DNA of 64,000 nucleotides from Desulfolinea sp964487745 (GCA_964487745.1 CAZASG010000015.1:14413-78412); one strand, 5' to 3'. Positions 1 through 9,216 are shown, counted from the stretch's first letter. A program made the numbers and translations. The notes: a model not told the origin generated them from the letters alone.

Positions 1-2
1 GT

Positions 3-842
3 CAACTTGCGCAGGCTGCCGCCGCCAGCGGACAAGCAGATACCGCCGAGAAGATGAAGGAACTGGAAAGTTTCCTTCTGAGCGAAACCGAGTTCGGACG
101 CGAGATCCAAACATCCATGCAGGAAATGGAAGCAGCTGCCAAATCACTTCAAGATCTGGGAGAAGGACTTACCCGCGAAAAACTCCTTGAGTTGATCATC
201 GAAGCACCTAATGAAGCCCGCGAACAGGCACTGGTCAGCATGGCACGCGGTGGGCTGGATTACACCTTCTTCCAGCAGTTAACGGAACGCATCGAAGGTG
301 AAAACGATGCCGACAAACAAGGGCAACTGGAAGCCATGCGCGAACGCCTGCTTGATTACGTCAACGAGATCGACAAACAGATCGAAGCTCGCATGACTCA
401 GGCACAAGGTTTCCTGAATTCCCTTCTTGAACAGGAAAATATCGCTGCGGCAACGCAGTCTAATTTGCAAAGTTTCGACCAGCACGTCGTTCAGGCGTTG
501 GAAGCAATGCTTCACAAAGCAACTGAAGAAAAAGATGAAGCATTGTTGGCAAAATTGCAACAAGTCGTGGCTGTTCTTCAACAAGCCAGCGGCCCCCAGC
601 CTGATTATGAGCTGATCGAGAAATTGCTCGCTGCCGAAAATGACGATGCCATGGAAAAGGTGCTAGAAGAAAATGAAGACAAGGTCGACGAGGAGTTGCT
701 CAAAACACTGAGCGGAATCGTCTCCCAAGCGCAAGGTCAGGAAGATAAACTCTCGCCGCAAGATAAGGAAATGTTCACAAAGATGGAACAGATTTATGGG
801 GTGGTACTAAAGTTCAATATGAAGAAAAATATGGGTGGTTAG
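3..842 (+). CDS. C-terminal part of an acidic coiled-coil protein (5' end outside window)
   Basis: The reading frame is open from the window edge (base 3) to a TAG at 840-842, so the N-terminus is missing and the internal ATG at 54 is probably not the start. The visible 279 residues are rich in Glu, Gln, Leu and Lys and look almost entirely helical, with long stretches of heptad-like spacing. No catalytic motif, membrane segment or signal peptide is visible. The short tail is basic (KFNMKKNMGG). It is followed by a good intrinsic terminator, so it is the last gene of its transcript. I do not recognise the family. It could be the helical tail of a larger protein whose functional domain lies upstream. 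Confidence 0.75.
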   Translation, partial: QLAQAAAASGQADTAEKMKELESFLLSETEFGREIQTSMQEMEAAAKSLQDLGEGLTREKLLELIIEAPNEAREQALVSMARGGLDYTFFQQLTERIEGENDADKQGQLEAMRERLLDYVNEIDKQIEARMTQAQGFLNSLLEQENIAAATQSNLQSFDQHVVQALEAMLHKATEEKDEALLAKLQQVVAVLQQASGPQPDYELIEKLLAAENDDAMEKVLEENEDKVDEELLKTLSGIVSQAQGQEDKLSPQDKEMFTKMEQIYGVVLKFNMKKNMGG

Positions 843-864
843 TCTTTTATAGATTTCAGAAAGC

Positions 865-902
865 AAAAGTCCCTGAGAATTCATTCTCGGGGACTTTTTT
901 AT
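865..902 (+). terminator. Rho-independent terminator
   Basis: An almost perfect hairpin (arms AAAAGTCCC and GGGACTTTT, extended by TGAGAAT/ATTCTCG) ends in a run of six T. It lies 22 nt after the stop codon at 842 and also separates this gene from the convergent FHA gene. Confidence 0.9.
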
Positions 903-947
903 ATTCTTATAACAACGCTTAGGCAGTATAGAACGGTCTAAGAAAAT

Positions 948-1601
948 CTACTCAAACGGGTTATCCAAGCGTATCCCATGTCCTCTTACAGTGACCACGT
1001 ATTGATGCGAAGGGTCATACGCAGCAAGTTTGTCACGCAAACGACGGATAAGAGCATCAAGAGCTTGGTCGGAAACGCCCATAGATTCATCTTCGCCCCA
1101 AACCGCTGTGACCAGATCATGACGAGAGACGACATTCCCTTGTTCTTCGTAGAGACGCCACAACAAGCGAAATTGCTGCGCTGAGAGTGGCGGGGTAACT
1201 TGCTGCTGATCGACGAGCACACGGCGTGAGCGCAAATCCATCATCAGACGACCGATGCGGGTGTTGTTTTCCGTCAGGGGCATAGTAGCATCAGAGACGA
1301 GGAACATGAATTTCTGCGCGACTGCGATCTGAACAATATCCCCATCCTGCAATATCTTGGCAGCGGAAAGAGCATCCCCGTTGCAGTGCGTCCCATTTTT
1401 ACTGCCCATATCCTCGAGCAAGACACCATCAACGGTAGGTGTCAGACGGGCATGATAACGGGATACCTGTCGGTCGGGGATGGTCAGATCACAGGCGGCA
1501 TCACGCCCCAGGACAAGCGAGCGATCCAACGTCCAGCGTTCCCCTTTAAGGGGGCCATCTTGTGCGATCAGGATTGGAAATTCGTCAAAATTATTATTCA
1601 T
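948..1601 (-). CDS. FHA domain plus OmpR-type winged-helix regulator
   Basis: The N-terminal half (about residues 10-105) is a forkhead-associated domain, which binds phosphothreonine peptides. The conserved LGRD, SRYHA and KNGT signatures are present. The C-terminal half (about 115-217) matches the OmpR/PhoB effector domain, with the recognition-helix region ALIRRLRDKL and the final wing VVTVRGHGIRL. The protein should therefore bind DNA in a way controlled by phosphorylated partners instead of by a receiver domain. It lies divergent to the Ser/Thr kinase at 1774, the obvious candidate partner (inference). Start choice is uncertain: ATG at 1601 gives 217 residues, and a GTG at 1622 would add 7. 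Neither has a clear ribosome site. Confidence 0.85.
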   Translation of the reverse strand: MNNNFDEFPILIAQDGPLKGERWTLDRSLVLGRDAACDLTIPDRQVSRYHARLTPTVDGVLLEDMGSKNGTHCNGDALSAAKILQDGDIVQIAVAQKFMFLVSDATMPLTENNTRIGRLMMDLRSRRVLVDQQQVTPPLSAQQFRLLWRLYEEQGNVVSRHDLVTAVWGEDESMGVSDQALDALIRRLRDKLAAYDPSHQYVVTVRGHGIRLDNPFE

Positions 1602-1773
1602 TGGTATTAAAAACAGCGCCACACTGATATAGTTATGCCCACTCTGAAATACTCTTTCTCGTCAGCAATCATAAAGGCGTTTATAATATAGCAGAAAAAA
1701 ACAATCTGTGTAAGATTTTACGCCGAAACAAAACCCTTACACACCATTCTTATTTAAAGAATTGGAGTTTTGC

Positions 1774-2775
1774 ATGGCCCTCCCGCTTAACAAAGGGGAG
1801 GTTCTGCGTGGTCGGTATAAGATCCGTGAGCGCATCGGACAAGGCGGTACAGGCAGCATCTATCTCGCTGGAGACCTGCGCCTTGAAGGACGACTTTGCG
1901 CGATCAAGGAAGTTGAGCACGACCACACATTGCCCCCCAAGATCTTTGAGGAGGCTCGCGAGCAATTTATGCGCGAGGCCACTGTTTTGGCGCGCCTGGA
2001 TCACCCCAATTTGCCGAAAGTTTCAGATTTTTTCTCGCGTGAACACCGCGATTATCTCGTAATGGACTACGTTCCTGGCGAGGATCTGCGTACTCTTATG
2101 CTGGATGCACGCCGCCGCAAGACATTCCTGCGAGAGGACGTTGTTCTCGGTTGGGTCAATCAGCTTGCCAATGCGCTCACCTATTTGCACAATCAAGATC
2201 CACCCATTATTCATCGTGATATCAAACCAAGCAATTTAAAAATCACACCATCCGGGCTGCTCAAACTGGTCGATTTTGGTTTGGTTCGCGTCCTTGTTCC
2301 TGACGAAATGACCATCACCGTAATTCAAGGACAAGGAACCATTCTCTATACACCGCTGGAACAATATGGAAGCGACGGCACGCACACCGATATCCGAAGT
2401 GATATCTACTCCCTGGGCGCGACTCTCTATCACCTGCTGACGAACGAAGCCCCTGCCGACGCGCGGAAACGCTTCCTGACCCCAGAAAGCTTGCTACCGT
2501 CTAGAGAGATCAACTCGGCGATCAGCAAACGCACCGAACGCGGCATCCGATGGGCAATGTCTCTACACCCCGATGAACGTCCGAAAACCATGGAAGATTT
2601 CCGTCTCTTCCTGCTGGGACAAAAGGAGATCATCACCAGCCCTCTGCCGCAGCTTCACCAGAATACAAAGCCCATCAATTTCCAGGACGCACTGACAGAG
2701 CCTACCGAGAAGACCCTCGCCTGGATCGCGGGGATCATGATCTTTATCAGTTTTTTGGCAACATTGGGGAATTAG
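1774..2775 (+). CDS. Membrane-anchored Ser/Thr protein kinase (Hanks type)
   Basis: A Hanks-type kinase of 333 residues. Visible motifs are the glycine-rich loop IGQGGTGS, the ATP lysine in CAIKEVE, the catalytic loop HRDIKPSN, the DFG motif and DIRSDIYSLGATLYHLL of the C-lobe. The last 20 or so residues (TLAWIAGIMIFISFLATLGN) form a C-terminal membrane anchor, so the kinase domain should face the cytoplasm with no extracellular sensor. ATG at 1774 is chosen because GGAG at 1764-1767 sits 6 nt before it; the frame is open further upstream. A TATAAT at 1682-1687 is a possible -10. The divergent FHA regulator is a likely substrate or partner (inference from adjacency). Confidence 0.93.
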   Translation: MALPLNKGEVLRGRYKIRERIGQGGTGSIYLAGDLRLEGRLCAIKEVEHDHTLPPKIFEEAREQFMREATVLARLDHPNLPKVSDFFSREHRDYLVMDYVPGEDLRTLMLDARRRKTFLREDVVLGWVNQLANALTYLHNQDPPIIHRDIKPSNLKITPSGLLKLVDFGLVRVLVPDEMTITVIQGQGTILYTPLEQYGSDGTHTDIRSDIYSLGATLYHLLTNEAPADARKRFLTPESLLPSREINSAISKRTERGIRWAMSLHPDERPKTMEDFRLFLLGQKEIITSPLPQLHQNTKPINFQDALTEPTEKTLAWIAGIMIFISFLATLGN

Positions 2776-2798
2776 GAGAAGTAATAGAAATAGCTGAT

Positions 2799-2843
2799 AA
2801 AAAAAAACTCCAATAGCCTTCAAGGCTTTGGAGTTTTTTTTTA
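2799..2843. terminator. Bidirectional intrinsic terminator
   Basis: The hairpin AAAACTCCAA / TTGGAGTTTT with an inner AGCC/GGCT stem has an A-run on one side and a T-run of nine on the other. It can therefore end both the kinase gene (plus) and the convergent GH3 operon (minus). Confidence 0.9.
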
Positions 2844-2892
2844 CTTATCATGCTACTGCGCTACTGAGGCAACTGCTAGAATTTTTTATAAA

Positions 2893-5655
2893 TTATCTCT
2901 CAATCGCCCTACGATACCACATCCATCCGAAGATCCAGCCAATGATCTCGGCAAGCAGGATCAGAACGATCACTCCTGAGAGACCATCTCCCGTTACAAA
3001 AGTGGAACCGGGCAGATCAAGAGCCAAGTAATTGTAAGCTGCCAGTCCGCCCAAAAGCGTAGATAAAGCCCAGCGCAAACCCCAACGCGGTGATTCGATC
3101 TGTACTCCGGCAAAATATGCCAAACCAGCGCCAAGTCCCCAAAGAAGAATAGCGATGAACCATGCCCCAAAGCGGAGTTTGCCATTATCCACATAAGGCG
3201 ATGGCACAATATCCGGTGTCGGTGTAAGTTCAGGTGTTGGCGTTGCCTCTTCCGTCAAGGCCGGGGGGATGATGGTCACTGCTGAGGCGATTCCTTCATC
3301 AGAGATATCGAGGCGCAGGGTCTCAGAAACTGTAGCCTCGCCGCTGACAGCACGGATATCCAACAGTCCTGTCTGGTCAAGTTGAAAATCCGCGCGGGCG
3401 ATGCCACTGATTGTTTCAACTTCGATTTCCTGGTGGATGCCATTCCCCGCTCCCGTGGCGAGGGAAAAAGTAACCAGCGTTCCATCGGGAACAGGATGCC
3501 CATTCACATCGAGGATGATACCGGTACGTACACCGAGGGTATCCCCTACCTGGAACATGGGAATGGGTGTTGGAGCAGCTGTGGCGGCATCGTTTTCAGG
3601 GGTGGGCTGGGGCTCAATGGGCAGAGCCAGGTGCAATGTCAGGAGTTGATCCGGATCTGGTTGGGTAACGGTATCCAGATCGTAGCCTATCCCAGCGATA
3701 CTTACCGGAGCGGCACCGACAGGTGTCAATTCCTTAAAAAGAAGTCGGGCAGCTACATCCAAAAATGGTGGAGCATAACTATACAATCCGTAATATGCCG
3801 TCACCTTGGAAATGTCAGTAGCATCAAGAAGATAGGGCGAGGTAAAAGAAAAGAGAACGATCTTCTTTTCGCGCAAAATAGGTTGATTTTCGACTAGGAA
3901 CTGGCGTAGTACAGCTAATTTCTCATCATTGGCCAGCGAAATTATCACCCAATCTGACTGCCGTAAGGAATTTTCCAAGGAGAAATGTTCTTCTTCAGCA
4001 GCAAGGGTAATGAGATCATCAAAGGAATAGGCGCTGAGGTTTTCTTCGCGAACCTCTTCTGCTTCTCCCAAACCATATAGGCGTAAGACAGCTTGGGGCA
4101 AAGAAGAAGCTTCGAGAGTGATCTGTGCTCCACAAAGTGGACATTGTGATGCAGTCTGTGTATCAGTAATGAATATCAGGTGTTCATCAACACTCGGAGG
4201 TGCAGGTAAAAGGGCGTTCAGATCATTGAGCTCGGGGCTGATCAATGTGGCAGCGTTTTGGGCAACATCAAAGGCTACCTGCTGATTTCGCCCAATTTCT
4301 TCCAGTGCTGTTTCAGAAGGCAAGGTACTATAAAGATTGAATGTAGGATAAAGGCGCAGTTTTTGGGTCAGAATACGTACAAGGGCTTCATCAACACGAG
4401 CAGCAAAAGCAGGGTCTTCACGATATTTTTGCGCGAAGAAATCCAGCGTTCTTGTGATCGTTGCGTAATAATCAAGAGTGTCAGATGAGACGATATTTCC
4501 CATGTAGATCAGATCATTACCAGCAAGGAAAGCATCACGTGCGATGAGATGAGCATAAAAAACTTCGCTACCAGGGGCATAGAAATCACGGATCGCACGA
4601 CTACCAAGCTCGTCGCTGATCGTTAACCCACCAGCAGCACGCCATTCGGCAAAGGGTGAAAGAGTAAATAATTGTGTCAATGATTTCTCGTCAAGGCTGA
4701 TGGGGCGCGTGGCAGGGCGGATATTACCCTGAAAGCCCTCGTAACGGATATGCGCAATTAACAAGGCGTCCGCGTTCTCAAGCGCCGGCATCGGTGCTGA
4801 GGTCACTGACGAAAAAGGTGCCAGATCGATCTCTTTGAGTTCTTCAAAAGTTTTACGAACGGTAGCGATCTCTTCACTTGGAGAACGGTCTGCGCCACCA
4901 CGACCGGGGAAATCTTTTGCCACAACAAGCATCTTTCCGTCACTGCCTGTATGCAAACCGCTGATAAAAGCCTGCCCCATTTCACCCACCCAGTACGGAT
5001 TTCCGCCAAAAGAACGAGTGCCCATATCCCCGCTATTGGCAGGATCGGGGTTTTCCAAAATATCCAGTGCCGGACCAAGATATAGGTTAATACCGAGCGC
5101 AGCCAGCTCGCTGCCTAAAACTCCCCCGGCATCAGCCGCAAGATCAGGCTGCCAGGTTGCCCCGATTGCCATTGGACTGGGCAAAGGCGAGAGTCCGCTA
5201 AGATTATTGTTCTCTTCAATATGCTCACCACCTTGCGCAATTCCAACCCAGAGTGGGATATAGGTAGGCTGGTAAGTTTCACCTGTCGCAAGATCAAGAT
5301 GGTCCTGCCCGGAGGCATCCCAGGTTCTTTTCTGTAGATCCGTGACAAGATGGTGCAAATCGTTGATCGTATCCTCGCCAAAATTGTTACGATCCGTTCG
5401 CAGTACAACCCCACCAACAGGGTATTCTGTAAGCAGAGTAGCTATCTGGCTATCATCGGCAATTGCTGCACCATCAAAACTGATCAAGAAAAGCTGTCCA
5501 ACACGTTCGTTGGGCGTCATCCCTTCCAGAAGAGCAAGAACATCTTCTGAAGGCGTTGAATCTTGTGCCTGTACACGCCCGCCAAAAGCAGGGAATACTA
5601 AAGAGAAGCTCAAAATCAGCGCAAAAGCCGCTGAAAAAATCTTTCTATTTTTCAT
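2893..5655 (-). CDS. Exported GH3-like protein with Ig-like domain and C-terminal membrane anchor
   Basis: About 920 residues starting at the ATG at 5655, which overlaps the stop of the upstream dehydratase (ATGAAAAATAG), a typical translational coupling. The longer frame to 5730 would remove the clean signal peptide (MKNRKIFSAAFALILSFSLV...). Residues about 45-430 resemble the NagZ/GH3 beta-N-acetylglucosaminidase barrel (start of the domain PNERVGQLFLISFDG; nucleophile-type motif TISDELG, D348). A second alpha/beta region follows. Near residue 760 is an Ig-like domain (NGHPVPDGTLVTFSL), then a Pro/Thr linker and membrane helices (FIAILLWGLGAGLAYFAG). The NagZ KHFPGxG...DSH loop is degenerate here: it reads KDFPGRG followed by RSPSEE (about 247-262). 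The usual catalytic His/Asp pair is absent, so hydrolase activity is doubtful. Confidence 0.85.
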   Translation of the reverse strand: MKNRKIFSAAFALILSFSLVFPAFGGRVQAQDSTPSEDVLALLEGMTPNERVGQLFLISFDGAAIADDSQIATLLTEYPVGGVVLRTDRNNFGEDTINDLHHLVTDLQKRTWDASGQDHLDLATGETYQPTYIPLWVGIAQGGEHIEENNNLSGLSPLPSPMAIGATWQPDLAADAGGVLGSELAALGINLYLGPALDILENPDPANSGDMGTRSFGGNPYWVGEMGQAFISGLHTGSDGKMLVVAKDFPGRGGADRSPSEEIATVRKTFEELKEIDLAPFSSVTSAPMPALENADALLIAHIRYEGFQGNIRPATRPISLDEKSLTQLFTLSPFAEWRAAGGLTISDELGSRAIRDFYAPGSEVFYAHLIARDAFLAGNDLIYMGNIVSSDTLDYYATITRTLDFFAQKYREDPAFAARVDEALVRILTQKLRLYPTFNLYSTLPSETALEEIGRNQQVAFDVAQNAATLISPELNDLNALLPAPPSVDEHLIFITDTQTASQCPLCGAQITLEASSLPQAVLRLYGLGEAEEVREENLSAYSFDDLITLAAEEEHFSLENSLRQSDWVIISLANDEKLAVLRQFLVENQPILREKKIVLFSFTSPYLLDATDISKVTAYYGLYSYAPPFLDVAARLLFKELTPVGAAPVSIAGIGYDLDTVTQPDPDQLLTLHLALPIEPQPTPENDAATAAPTPIPMFQVGDTLGVRTGIILDVNGHPVPDGTLVTFSLATGAGNGIHQEIEVETISGIARADFQLDQTGLLDIRAVSGEATVSETLRLDISDEGIASAVTIIPPALTEEATPTPELTPTPDIVPSPYVDNGKLRFGAWFIAILLWGLGAGLAYFAGVQIESPRWGLRWALSTLLGGLAAYNYLALDLPGSTFVTGDGLSGVIVLILLAEIIGWIFGWMWYRRAIER

Positions 5656-6610
5656 AACGCGCAAGAACTTTAGTATGGATTTCGGGCTGGATATTCCCCC
5701 CGGAAACAACAACGACCGCAGGTCGTTCAATCACTTTTTCATGCAAGATCGCTGCCAGCCCTACAGCGCCTGAGCCTTCAACTTTTTCGCCATATTCTGT
5801 CCAGGCAAAAGCGATGGCTTCGGCAACTTCATCTTCAGAGATCAGCAAAATCTCATCTACATATTTACGGATGAGCGGGACTGTGATCGAACCATCTTCG
5901 ACAGCACCAGCTAGTCCATCGGCAAGGGTGGGAAGATCTTCCACATCATCCTGAGTATTTCGATAAAATAGTCCGTGCATAAAGGCTTGGGTAGCGACCT
6001 GCACACCGATCACGTGCTTGGGTTTGGCTTGCCTGTGCCCTTTAGGGTGCTCCCGCAATATGGCACTGATACCTGCTAACAAACCGCCACCGCTAACCGG
6101 CACGATCCACGTCGCTTCAGCGGTCTCAGATGCTTCCAGCAAGATTTCAGTAGCTATCGTCCCCTGCCCGGCGACGACGTGCCCATCGTTATACGGGGAA
6201 ACCCAGGTGGCATCGTTGCGTTTGGCGTAAAAAAGCCCGGCTTCTTCAGCCTTGTGATACCCACCCGCGACGACTTCCACCTCTGCGCCAAAGGCACGGA
6301 TGGCATCCACTTTGACAGCAGGGGCTTCTTCGGGGACAAAAACGCGCACGGGGGTGCCAAGCATTTGTCCGGCCAGTGCCACACCCTGACCATGATTGCC
6401 AGCCGAGGCGGTCACGATGCCCATTTCACGTTCCCAATCTTCGAGAGTGAGTACTTTGTTAATAGCACCACGCACCTTGAATGATCCGGTTTTCTGACGA
6501 TTTTCCCACTTAATATATAAACCGCGCTCCGCGTCGTAGGTGAGCGGTGTGCGGTGAACTTTCCCATCAAGGCGCTCTTCGGCGGCGCGCAGCCATTCGG
6601 AGGGGATCAT
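5645..6610 (-). CDS. Threonine/serine dehydratase, PLP type II
   Basis: A 321-residue, single-domain threonine dehydratase-like enzyme that deaminates threonine to 2-oxobutanoate, or serine to pyruvate, using PLP. The PLP lysine is in GSFKVRGAINK, the substrate/PLP loop is SAGNHGQG, and the phosphate-binding glycine loop is VSGGGLLAG. There is no C-terminal ACT-like regulatory domain, so it resembles the catabolic (TdcB) or short form and not the feedback-inhibited biosynthetic IlvA. Its start overlaps the upstream phosphodiesterase stop by 4 nt (ATGA), and its end overlaps the GH3 gene. All four genes from 8675 down to 2893 look like one operon. Confidence 0.92.
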   Translation of the reverse strand: MIPSEWLRAAEERLDGKVHRTPLTYDAERGLYIKWENRQKTGSFKVRGAINKVLTLEDWEREMGIVTASAGNHGQGVALAGQMLGTPVRVFVPEEAPAVKVDAIRAFGAEVEVVAGGYHKAEEAGLFYAKRNDATWVSPYNDGHVVAGQGTIATEILLEASETAEATWIVPVSGGGLLAGISAILREHPKGHRQAKPKHVIGVQVATQAFMHGLFYRNTQDDVEDLPTLADGLAGAVEDGSITVPLIRKYVDEILLISEDEVAEAIAFAWTEYGEKVEGSGAVGLAAILHEKVIERPAVVVVSGGNIQPEIHTKVLARYEK

Positions 6611-7338
6611 ACTTCACTCCTGAGTATCTCTTTTGCCAATTTGGGATCGTCGGTAAAGATACCATCCGCCCCCCATGCGGCAAGATAACGCATCTCATCA
6701 GTAGTATTCACCGTCCAAACATGGACACGCTGTCCGCGCTGATGGGCACGCGCGATCATTTTCTCAGTCACGTTTTTCATATTGGGGTGAATGGCTTGAT
6801 AATCTTTTGAACGAAATCCAAAAGAGCGCGCCCAAATTCCTAATGCTCCCGATAAAGCCAGCAACCCACGTGGGGTATCGGGTAAGAGCTGGGCAGCGCG
6901 GGTAAGATTTTTGGCAAAGAAAGATGAAAAAAGGATACGCTCCTGTAGGGCATGTTTTTCGATTACTTCGACAACCTTGTCAACGAGGGCATCGTTGGGG
7001 GCACCATAATTGGTCAATTCAACGTTGATGTAGAGGTCTTTTCCAACGGAAGCAAATACTTCGTCAAGGGTGGGGATACGCTGCCCCTCACCGGCGTCCA
7101 GTTCTTGCAGGGAAGCAAGTGAAAGGTTTGCGACCGATCCGCTACCGTTTGTCGTCCGATCCACTGTGGAATCGTGGATCACAACGGGGATCTCATCCGC
7201 ACTGAGTTTGACATCCAACTCAATCGCATCTGCGCCCTGTTCGCGCGCCAATTCAAAAGCGGCCAGAGTGTTTTCAGGGGCATATGCCGAGGCTCCACGA
7301 TGAGCAAAGATCGTCGGCAATGGATTTTTTTTGAGCAT
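6607..7338 (-). CDS. ugpQ: Glycerophosphodiester phosphodiesterase, cytoplasmic UgpQ type
   Basis: A 243-residue GDPD TIM barrel that hydrolyses glycerophosphodiesters to glycerol-3-phosphate and an alcohol. The metal and catalytic motifs are clear: AHRGASAYAPENT, AIELDVKLS and VVIHDSTVDRTT near the N-terminus, and HVWTVNT and GADGIFTDDP near the C-terminus. No signal peptide is present, which fits the cytoplasmic form. The start is 2 nt after the stop of the upstream AAA gene. The product could enter glycerol metabolism, where glpK (27269) also acts, although the two are far apart. Confidence 0.93.
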   Translation of the reverse strand: MLKKNPLPTIFAHRGASAYAPENTLAAFELAREQGADAIELDVKLSADEIPVVIHDSTVDRTTNGSGSVANLSLASLQELDAGEGQRIPTLDEVFASVGKDLYINVELTNYGAPNDALVDKVVEVIEKHALQERILFSSFFAKNLTRAAQLLPDTPRGLLALSGALGIWARSFGFRSKDYQAIHPNMKNVTEKMIARAHQRGQRVHVWTVNTTDEMRYLAAWGADGIFTDDPKLAKEILRSEV

Positions 7339-7340
7339 GG

Positions 7341-8675
7341 TTAGATTTCGACGAAATAGGCTTCTGCCGCGCGGTCGATCATTTCACGGCTCATGGTCGG
7401 CTCGACAGAAAGGTATTGTGAGATGTCGAGAATTTGATCGCAAAGATCGCGGGGATGAGAAGCGCGCAGCTTGCGATTGCGCTTGATATACCATTCCTGC
7501 AGGAGGTAGGCGAGACCTTGATCGTTGTACTCAACACCTTTAGACTGGGCTACACGGCGGAAAATCTCACGATAACCTTCAAAGGAGGGATCGCCAATTT
7601 CGATCTTGTGACGCAGGCGGCGTAAGAAGGCTTCGTCGACGAGATCTTTGGGCGGGAGGTTCGTAGAGAAAACCACCAAAACATCAAAGGGAACTTCGAT
7701 CTTGCGCCCGGTGTGGAGGGTGAGAAAATCGACGCGGTTTTCAAGCGGAACGATCCAGCGGTTAAGCAGATCGCGCGGGCGGACTTGCTGGCGACCAAAG
7801 TCGTCGATGAGCAGAATGCCGCCATTGGCCTTGACCTGGAAGGGTGCTTCGTAGAATTTATGGGTATCATCAAAGACAAGATCAAGACCTTCAAGTGTCA
7901 GCTCACCACCAACCACAATAAAGGGGCGGCGGATCTTGACCCAACGTGGGTCGCGGCGAATGCCTGTGCGCAGCGAACCTGTTCCACGCGAGGTGGCGCC
8001 ATCTTCTTTAACAAGCTGATGATTGACGGAATCGTACATCTTGACGACCTGCCCATCCACATAGAGGGCATAGGGGATGTACATATTTTGGCTCATTACT
8101 AAACTGCCGAAGGAACGCGCGATACTGGTTTTACCATTACCAGGAGGACCATACAGGAAGATGGACGAGCCTGAATTTAGGGCTGGTCCCAATCTTTGGA
8201 AGGTTGATTCGGAAATAACAAGTTCCGACATCAGCTTTCTCATGGAGCGTGTTGTGACGACCACGCGACCCTGCGATTGACGTCGAACAGCATCGTTGTA
8301 CACGTCAATGGGAACCGGCGCCGCTCCCGCGTATTGACTACGCTCAAGCGCTTCGCGGGCACGCTCAATACCTTTTCCTGTCATCGCATATAGATAAGAG
8401 CTTTCACCCAACCCCATTTGTTGGGTGGATTTGATCTCAACCAACTTCTCTTTTTTCAATGACTCGAGGATCTTGTCTGTTACCCCTGCAAAAGGCAAAG
8501 CAAGCGCTTCTGCTACCTGGAAACCCGAAAGATACCCTTGAAAATAAAGAACTTTGAGGGTTAGATCCTGCAGCCAAAGCGCCGAAAGCCCCGTATCTTC
8601 GAGTTGTGTGATCGTGGGAGGCAGAAAGCCCGTCCCACCGCGAGGGGAAGTTTGTGGTCTGTTAAGATTTGCCAT
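7341..8675 (-). CDS. AAA ATPase with N-terminal winged-helix-like domain
   Basis: 444 residues. Residues about 30-110 look like a winged-helix module (VAEALALPFAGVTDKILESL...). An AAA core follows: Walker A YGPPGNGKTS, Walker B GILLIDDFG, sensor-1 VVFSTNLPP, and an arginine-rich FLRRLRHKIEIG. Function is unknown. The MoxR/McrB-like spacing suggests a remodelling or chaperone ATPase, and the DNA-binding-like N-terminus could recruit it to DNA or to a partner. It leads a four-gene operon. The AAAGG 6-7 nt before the ATG (minus strand) supports the start at 8675. Confidence 0.87.
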   Translation of the reverse strand: MANLNRPQTSPRGGTGFLPPTITQLEDTGLSALWLQDLTLKVLYFQGYLSGFQVAEALALPFAGVTDKILESLKKEKLVEIKSTQQMGLGESSYLYAMTGKGIERAREALERSQYAGAAPVPIDVYNDAVRRQSQGRVVVTTRSMRKLMSELVISESTFQRLGPALNSGSSIFLYGPPGNGKTSIARSFGSLVMSQNMYIPYALYVDGQVVKMYDSVNHQLVKEDGATSRGTGSLRTGIRRDPRWVKIRRPFIVVGGELTLEGLDLVFDDTHKFYEAPFQVKANGGILLIDDFGRQQVRPRDLLNRWIVPLENRVDFLTLHTGRKIEVPFDVLVVFSTNLPPKDLVDEAFLRRLRHKIEIGDPSFEGYREIFRRVAQSKGVEYNDQGLAYLLQEWYIKRNRKLRASHPRDLCDQILDISQYLSVEPTMSREMIDRAAEAYFVEI

Positions 8676-8788
8676 GATTGAGACCTTTCAAGAAAAAAAA
8701 TGGAAGATGCATAAAAAATGCTATTTGGAGTACAGAATTATAGCATGGCGCGTAAAGGTTTAATCTTGCGTATTCAGATTAAATGCGC

Positions 8789-8827
8789 AAAAGCGGGAGC
8801 CTCTTGAATAAGAGGCTCCCGCTTTTT
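8789..8827. terminator. Intrinsic terminator downstream of rpsT
   Basis: A 15-bp perfect hairpin (AAGCGGGAGCCTCTT / AAGAGGCTCCCGCTT) about 30 nt past the rpsT stop. It has AAAA on the left and TTTTTT on the right, so it can act in the minus direction for rpsT. Confidence 0.88.
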
Positions 8828-8855
8828 TCGGCAAAATGGAGGGGTGAAATCAGGC

Positions 8856-9122
8856 TTATTTTTCGAGCTGGGCGAGACGTTTCATCAAGCGCCCTTTGCG
8901 ACGGGCAGCATTCTTTTTATGAATGACGCCTTTCTGGGCAGCTTTATCAAGACGGCTGACAGCCAACATGGTGGCAGCGCGTGCTTCTTCAACATTCTCA
9001 GAGCCTAATGCAGTGCGAGCACTTTTAATCGCCACACGTGCGGAACCGCGATATACGCGATTGCGCAAGCGGCGCTTTTCATTCTGACGATTGCGTTTGA
9101 TTTGAGATCTAATATTAGCCAC
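8856..9122 (-). CDS. rpsT: Ribosomal protein S20
   Basis: 88 residues, the family's usual size. The protein is highly basic and helical, with the S20 signature start (MANIRSQIKRNRQNEKRRLRNR) and the late motif AAQKGVIHKKNAARRKGRL. It is a primary binder of 16S rRNA in the 30S subunit. It is monocistronic between its own upstream region and the terminator at 8789-8827. The GGAGGAAGACCC preceding the ATG on the minus strand is a strong ribosome site. Confidence 0.97.
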   Translation of the reverse strand: MANIRSQIKRNRQNEKRRLRNRVYRGSARVAIKSARTALGSENVEEARAATMLAVSRLDKAAQKGVIHKKNAARRKGRLMKRLAQLEK

Positions 9123-9216
9123 GGGTCTTCCTCCGAAATAAACTTTCTGGTACGCAAGGCATGATTTTACCTGAGAGGCTTGATTCTGTCCAGAGAATCG
9201 TTTCAGGAACAGGCAT

